Positions 60,226 through 64,000 of a stretch of DNA of 64,000 bases are shown here, in pieces. The first letter of the stretch is position 1. Every line of letters begins with the position of its first letter. The position numbers and the translations under genes were made by a program. Location of the stretch: contig NZ_RXFS01000001.1 in assembly GCF_003952185.1 (NCBI RefSeq), positions 310,001 through 374,000 on the forward strand, written 5' to 3'. Under the pieces are notes generated by a model. The model ran no database searches. It worked only from the letters and a program-made list of their open reading frames with translations, and was not told the origin of the DNA. The DNA is from Variovorax sp. 679 (GTDB taxonomy: Bacteria; Pseudomonadota; Gammaproteobacteria; Burkholderiales; Burkholderiaceae_C).

Positions 60226-61716
60226 ATGACGGCCGACAGCTCCCCTTCAACAGTCCATCCCGTTGACCAGCGTTTGCCCACGGGCAAGCTCGCGGCCCTC
60301 GGCCTTCAGCACGTGCTGGTGATGTATGCGGGTGCCGTCGCGGTGCCGCTGATCGTCGGGCGCGCGCTCAAGCTCAGCCCCGACGAGGTCGCGCTGCTGA
60401 TCTCGGCCGACCTGTTCTGCTGCGGCATCGCCACGCTGATCCAGGCGCTGGGCGCCACGCAGTTCTTCGGCATCAAGCTGCCGGTGATGATGGGCGTGAC
60501 CTTCGCCTCCGTCGCGCCGATGGTCGCCATCGCCAACGCCAACCCTGGCCAGAACGGCGCGCAGCTGCTGTTCGGCGCCATCATCGGCGCGGGGGTGGTG
60601 TCGATCATCATCGCGCCGCTGGTCAGCCGAATGCTGCGCTTCTTCCCGCCCGTGGTCACCGGCACCATCATCGCGGTCATCGGCATCAGCCTGATGCGCG
60701 TGGGCATCAACTGGATCTTCGGCAACCCCGTGGGCCCGACCGCCCCCGCGCTGGTCGACCCGGTGTATGCGAAGTGGCTCGCCGAGGTGACCTCGCCCGG
60801 CAGCTCCATTCCCGCCGTGCCCAAGGGCTTCGCGATCATGCCCACCGTGCCCAATCCCAAGTACGCCGACCTTTCGGGCTTCGGCGTGGCCGCCCTGGTA
60901 CTGGTGTCGATCCTGCTGATCGTGAAATACGCCAAGGGCTTCGTCGCCAACATCTCGGTGCTGCTGGGCATCGTGATCGGTGCCGTCGTGGCCTCGGTCA
61001 CCGGCCTCATGACCTACGAGAAAGTGGGCAAGGCTGCGTGGGTCGACATCGTGCTGCCCTTCCACTTCGGCATGCCGCAGTTCGACCCCATCCTGATCCT
61101 CACGATGACGCTCATCATGATCGTGGTGATGATCGAATCCACCGGCATGTTCCTCGCGCTCGGCGAAATGACCGACCGCAAGATCAGCCAGAAGGACCTG
61201 GCCCGCGGCCTGCGCACCGACGGCCTGGGCACGCTGATCGGTGGCATCTTCAACACCTTCCCGTACACCAGCTTCTCGCAGAACGTGGGCCTCGTGGCCG
61301 TCACCGGCATCAAGAGCCGCTATGTCTGCGTGGCCGGCGGCATCATCCTGATCGTGCTGGGCCTGCTGCCGAAGATGGCGGCGCTGGTCGAGTCGCTGCC
61401 CACCGTGGTACTCGGCGGCGCGGGCCTCGTGATGTTCGGCATGGTGGCCGCCACCGGCATTCGCATCCTGTCGGGCGTGGACTTCAAGACCAACCGCCAC
61501 AACGCGATGATCGTCGCGGTGTCGATCGGCATCGGCATGATTCCGCTGATCGCTCCCAACTTCAAGCAGTGGATGCCGCATGCCATCCACTCGCTGATCG
61601 AGTCGGGCATCCTACTGGCGTCGATCGCGGCGGTGCTGCTGAACCTGTTTCTCAACGGCGCGAAGCACGACGAGAACGCGGTCATCGCGGCTGCGAAGCA
61701 CGCGGACGCGCACTGA
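60226..61716 (+). CDS. NCS2-family urate/xanthine permease
   Basis: 496 residues from the ATG at 60226 with CAGGAGA upstream. Fourteen helices expected. The nucleobase-ascorbate transporter signature region is SQNVGLVAVTG, with QH in LGLQHVLVMYAGAV in helix 1. This is the xanthine/urate branch (PucJK, UacT, XanQ), unlike the AzgA-type permease at 4291. With puuD and the TGTATACA operator, urate or xanthine is the likely cargo. A dispersed repeat follows the stop. Confidence 0.9.
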   Translation: MTADSSPSTVHPVDQRLPTGKLAALGLQHVLVMYAGAVAVPLIVGRALKLSPDEVALLISADLFCCGIATLIQALGATQFFGIKLPVMMGVTFASVAPMVAIANANPGQNGAQLLFGAIIGAGVVSIIIAPLVSRMLRFFPPVVTGTIIAVIGISLMRVGINWIFGNPVGPTAPALVDPVYAKWLAEVTSPGSSIPAVPKGFAIMPTVPNPKYADLSGFGVAALVLVSILLIVKYAKGFVANISVLLGIVIGAVVASVTGLMTYEKVGKAAWVDIVLPFHFGMPQFDPILILTMTLIMIVVMIESTGMFLALGEMTDRKISQKDLARGLRTDGLGTLIGGIFNTFPYTSFSQNVGLVAVTGIKSRYVCVAGGIILIVLGLLPKMAALVESLPTVVLGGAGLVMFGMVAATGIRILSGVDFKTNRHNAMIVAVSIGIGMIPLIAPNFKQWMPHAIHSLIESGILLASIAAVLLNLFLNGAKHDENAVIAAAKHADAH

Positions 61717-61719
61717 ACA

Positions 61720-61798
61720 GGCTTCGCGCACTTCGTGTCGCTTCTCCCCCTTCCGGGGGCAACACCTGCGGCCCGGCAAAGCCGGTTCCGCGGTGTTC
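61720..61798. repeat. Dispersed palindromic repeat, copy 2
   Basis: About 79 bases between the convergent NCS2 permease and aldo/keto reductase genes. The right 44 bases match copy 1 (55700-55783), including the nested AACACC/GGTGTT palindrome. It could double as a bidirectional terminator. Confidence 0.8.
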
Positions 61799-61816
61799 CA
61801 CGAAAAAATCCGATCT

Positions 61817-62674
61817 TCAGATCATCGCCAACGGCGTTTTGCGCTTCGGCGGCGGATGCAGGCGATCCAGTTCGGCCAGGATCGCCGCATCGAGCTTCAG
61901 CGCGGCGGCGGCAAAGTTCTCCTTCAGGTGCGCGCTGCGCACAGCCTTCGGAATCGCGGCCACGCCGGAGCGTGCGATCACCGCGGCCAGCGCAAGCTGC
62001 GCGGCGGTCACGCCCAGCCGGGCGGCCAGATCGGCCAACCCGTCGTCTTCGGCCAACGCGCCCTGGTCGATCGGGCTGTAGGCCATCAAGGGCATGCCGC
62101 GCTCCCGCTGCCACGGCAGCAGGCTGAACTCGGGACCGCGCTCGCCGAGCGACAGGTACACCTGGTTGGCCGCGCAAACCGGTCCGTCGCCCGTCGCCTG
62201 CACCAGCTCTTCCATGTCGTCGGTATCGAAGTTGCTGACGCCCCAGTGGCCGATGCGGCCGTCCGCTACCAGCGAGTGCATCGCCGCCACCGTCTCGCGT
62301 AGCGGGTGATTGCCGCGCCAGTGCAGCAGGTAGAGATCGACGGCGTCGAGCCCGAGCCGCTTCAGGCTGCGCTCGCAAGCATCGCGCGTACCCTTGCGGC
62401 TGGCGTTGTGCGGATAGACCTTGCTGACGATGAAGAGCTCTTCGCGCCGCACGTCGCCCGCGCGCAGGGCCTCGCCGATGGCCTGGCCGAGCACGGTTTC
62501 CGCGCCGCCCTCGCCGTACATCTCGGCGGTGTCGATGAGGCGGTAGCCAAGCACGATGGCTTCGCGCACCGCCTTGACCTCGGCGGCACGACGGCTCGCG
62601 TCCTCGCCCATGCGCCATGTACCGAGACCAAGAACCGGCATCTCGCCGCCGGAAGGAAGTTGGAGTGTTCGCAT
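61817..62674 (-). CDS. Aldo/keto reductase
   Basis: 285 residues, TIM barrel. The catalytic tetrad is complete: Asp48, Tyr53 (LIDTAEMYG), Lys85 (FIVSKVYP) and His118 (LLHWRG). The NADPH-binding loop near IPKAVRSAHLKEN is typical. It resembles YeaE/DkgA-type enzymes that reduce methylglyoxal and other aldehydes. It lies 31 bases after the histidine kinase stop, so readthrough from that gene is possible. Substrate unknown. Confidence 0.88.
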   Translation of the reverse strand: MRTLQLPSGGEMPVLGLGTWRMGEDASRRAAEVKAVREAIVLGYRLIDTAEMYGEGGAETVLGQAIGEALRAGDVRREELFIVSKVYPHNASRKGTRDACERSLKRLGLDAVDLYLLHWRGNHPLRETVAAMHSLVADGRIGHWGVSNFDTDDMEELVQATGDGPVCAANQVYLSLGERGPEFSLLPWQRERGMPLMAYSPIDQGALAEDDGLADLAARLGVTAAQLALAAVIARSGVAAIPKAVRSAHLKENFAAAALKLDAAILAELDRLHPPPKRKTPLAMI

Positions 62675-62705
62675 CGGGCCATCCTAAGATGGATGCGCCC
62701 GCTTG

Positions 62706-64000
62706 TCAGCCTGCCGATAGCGGCAGCCACACGGTGGCGCACAAGCCGCGCCCTTCTTCTCCATCGGCCAGCTCGATGCGGCCGCCGTGCTTCTCCAGCA
62801 CCGACCTGACGATGGCCAGCCCGAGCCCGCTGCCCGACTGCGTCTGGTCCGGGTTGCGGAAGAAGCGGTCGAACACCCGTTCGCGCAGCGCAGGTGGAAT
62901 GCCCGGGCCCTGGTCTGTCACGCGCAGCACGGCATCGGACGATTCGCGCCCCACGCGCACCTTCACCAAACCGCCATCCGGGCTGTACTTGATGGCGTTC
63001 TCCACCAGGTTGCTCACCATCGAGATCAGGCTCTCGCGCTCGCCATGCACCTGGAGCGGCGCCGCCTCTTCCGAGGCGAAGTCCAGCGAGATGCCGCGCG
63101 CCCGGGCCAGCGCCTCGACGAGCTGGACGCGCTCCCGCACCAGCGCATCGAAGGCGAGCGTCGCGGGCGAGCCGTCCTGCGGCATCTCGTCGCTGCGCAT
63201 CAGCTGCTGCAGCTGCCCCACCAGCCGCGCGGCGCGGTCGTTGCTGCGCAGCACATGGGCCATGAGCTCGCGCTGGCCCGGGTCGGCGGTCTGGTCCTTC
63301 AGCACCTCCACGTTGGCACGCATTGCGTCGAGCGGTGTGCGCAGCTCGTTCGCCGCGTCGGCGATCAATCCGCGCTCGCGCGATGCCCGATCGCGCACGC
63401 CGCGCAGCAGGCCGTTGATGCTGCTCACCAGCGGCAGCAGCTCCTTGTGCGGCGGCTCGAAGGTCAGCGGCGAGAGGTCGGCCGGGCCGCGCTCGGCGGT
63501 CTCCTTCGTCACCTGCCGCCAGGGCCGCAGCGCGAGCATCACCGACAGCCATGCGGGAAAGATGAGAAACGGCAGGCTGATGGCCAGCGGCAGCAGGTAA
63601 TAGCTGTGGTGCTCGATGGTGAAGTTCAGGCGCAGCACGTCCGGCTCCGCCAGCAGCACGCGCGTGTCCAGCAGCGGCGAAACCATCGTGCGCGCGCGCC
63701 ACACACGCTCGCCGGCACGCACGTTCTCGACCTGCCCCGGCACCGCCGTGTGCATGACCGGCGCAGTCGCCGAGGAGTTGTAGATGAGCCGCCCGAGCTG
63801 CCACACCTGCAGGACGGGCGCCTTGTCCTGCTCGGACTTGAAGTCGCTCGATGTTTCCAGCAGCGCCATGTCGAAGGCCTTCAACGTCTGCTGCTGGCGG
63901 TCCGGATGGGTGGCGAGGTTCTGCGCGCAGGCCATGATGCTGTCGAACAGCCTGTCGTAGCGCACGAGCTCCGGCATGCGGTTGGAGTCGTACAGGAAGA
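62706..64000 (-). CDS. Sensor histidine kinase with His-to-Asn change at the phospho-acceptor (5' end outside window)
   Basis: The frame is open to the window edge, preceding the internal ATG at 63977, so the true start lies outside. A periplasmic segment is followed by a membrane helix (YYLLPLAISLPFLIFPAWLSV), a short linker, HisKA and HATPase. The kinase core motif reads DAANELRTPLDAM where DAAHELRTPLAAL is expected in QseC-like kinases. The AAC codon at 63348-63350 puts Asn in place of His. The ATP domain looks intact (NLVENAIKYS, DQGPGIP, GSGLGLAI). The regulator gene would lie just beyond the window. Confidence 0.85.
   Translation of the reverse strand, partial: FLYDSNRMPELVRYDRLFDSIMACAQNLATHPDRQQQTLKAFDMALLETSSDFKSEQDKAPVLQVWQLGRLIYNSSATAPVMHTAVPGQVENVRAGERVWRARTMVSPLLDTRVLLAEPDVLRLNFTIEHHSYYLLPLAISLPFLIFPAWLSVMLALRPWRQVTKETAERGPADLSPLTFEPPHKELLPLVSSINGLLRGVRDRASRERGLIADAANELRTPLDAMRANVEVLKDQTADPGQRELMAHVLRSNDRAARLVGQLQQLMRSDEMPQDGSPATLAFDALVRERVQLVEALARARGISLDFASEEAAPLQVHGERESLISMVSNLVENAIKYSPDGGLVKVRVGRESSDAVLRVTDQGPGIPPALRERVFDRFFRNPDQTQSGSGLGLAIVRSVLEKHGGRIELADGEEGRGLCATVWLPLSAG

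Overview
The window reads as chromosome from a high-GC betaproteobacterium of the Comamonadaceae, most likely Variovorax or a close relative. This is inferred from the strong G/C bias at third codon positions, the Bug-type binding protein, the DUF6537-type indolepyruvate oxidoreductase, the cytochrome-linked urate hydroxylase PuuD, and intergenic repeats of a kind I recall from this family. No rRNA, tRNA, CRISPR array, insertion sequence or prophage gene is visible. Both ends cut a gene: a BMP-type lipoprotein at the left and a histidine kinase at the right.

Positions 1-10930 (minus strand) form a purine uptake and oxidation block. It holds xanthine dehydrogenase xdhAB, a LysR regulator, an AzgA-type nucleobase permease, and a purine-nucleoside type ABC importer (ATPase, two permeases, BMP lipoprotein). 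A TauE/SafE permease and a second LysR gene follow at 11.1-12.9 kb.

Positions 13069-24464 (plus strand) look like one long catabolic operon: a PQQ-type sugar/aldehyde dehydrogenase, dihaem cytochrome c, IorA, IorB, Bug protein, FMN 2-hydroxyacid dehydrogenase, TRAP transporter and a 4-hydroxybenzoyl-CoA-type thioesterase. The set fits import of an aryl-2-hydroxy acid, oxidation to the 2-oxo acid, oxidative decarboxylation to an acyl-CoA and release of the free acid. This is the most interesting metabolic hypothesis in the window.

Positions 24476-32061 carry a low-molecular-weight phosphatase, a small secreted protein, and a magnesium locus (mgtA, an FCP1-like HAD phosphatase, mgtC). An 800-base leader precedes mgtA. 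It holds two small reading frames with ribosome binding sites and a hairpin that buries the mgtA ribosome binding site. A semialdehyde dehydrogenase converges on mgtC.

Positions 32.3-42.2 kb and 53.4-61.7 kb hold the urate-to-glyoxylate pathway: puuD, xdhC, uraH, puuE, a uraD-allantoate amidohydrolase fusion, an M20 hydrolase, glycerate kinase, an NCS1 allantoin-type permease, a racemase, an NCS2 urate/xanthine-type permease and two GntR regulators. Four near-identical TGTATACA palindromes lie before puuD, between uraH and gntR, before the NCS1 gene and before the NCS2 gene. They tie the two halves into one regulon.

Positions 42.2-53.2 kb, between these halves, carry signalling and housekeeping genes: a GGDEF-EAL protein, a PHP-domain lipoprotein, a two-component system, LysR, TerC, a VOC protein and a class 3 lipase lipoprotein. 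The right end has an EAL-CBS-GGDEF protein, an epimerase-like oxidoreductase preceded by a perfect palindrome, an aldo/keto reductase, and a histidine kinase whose phospho-acceptor histidine is replaced by asparagine.
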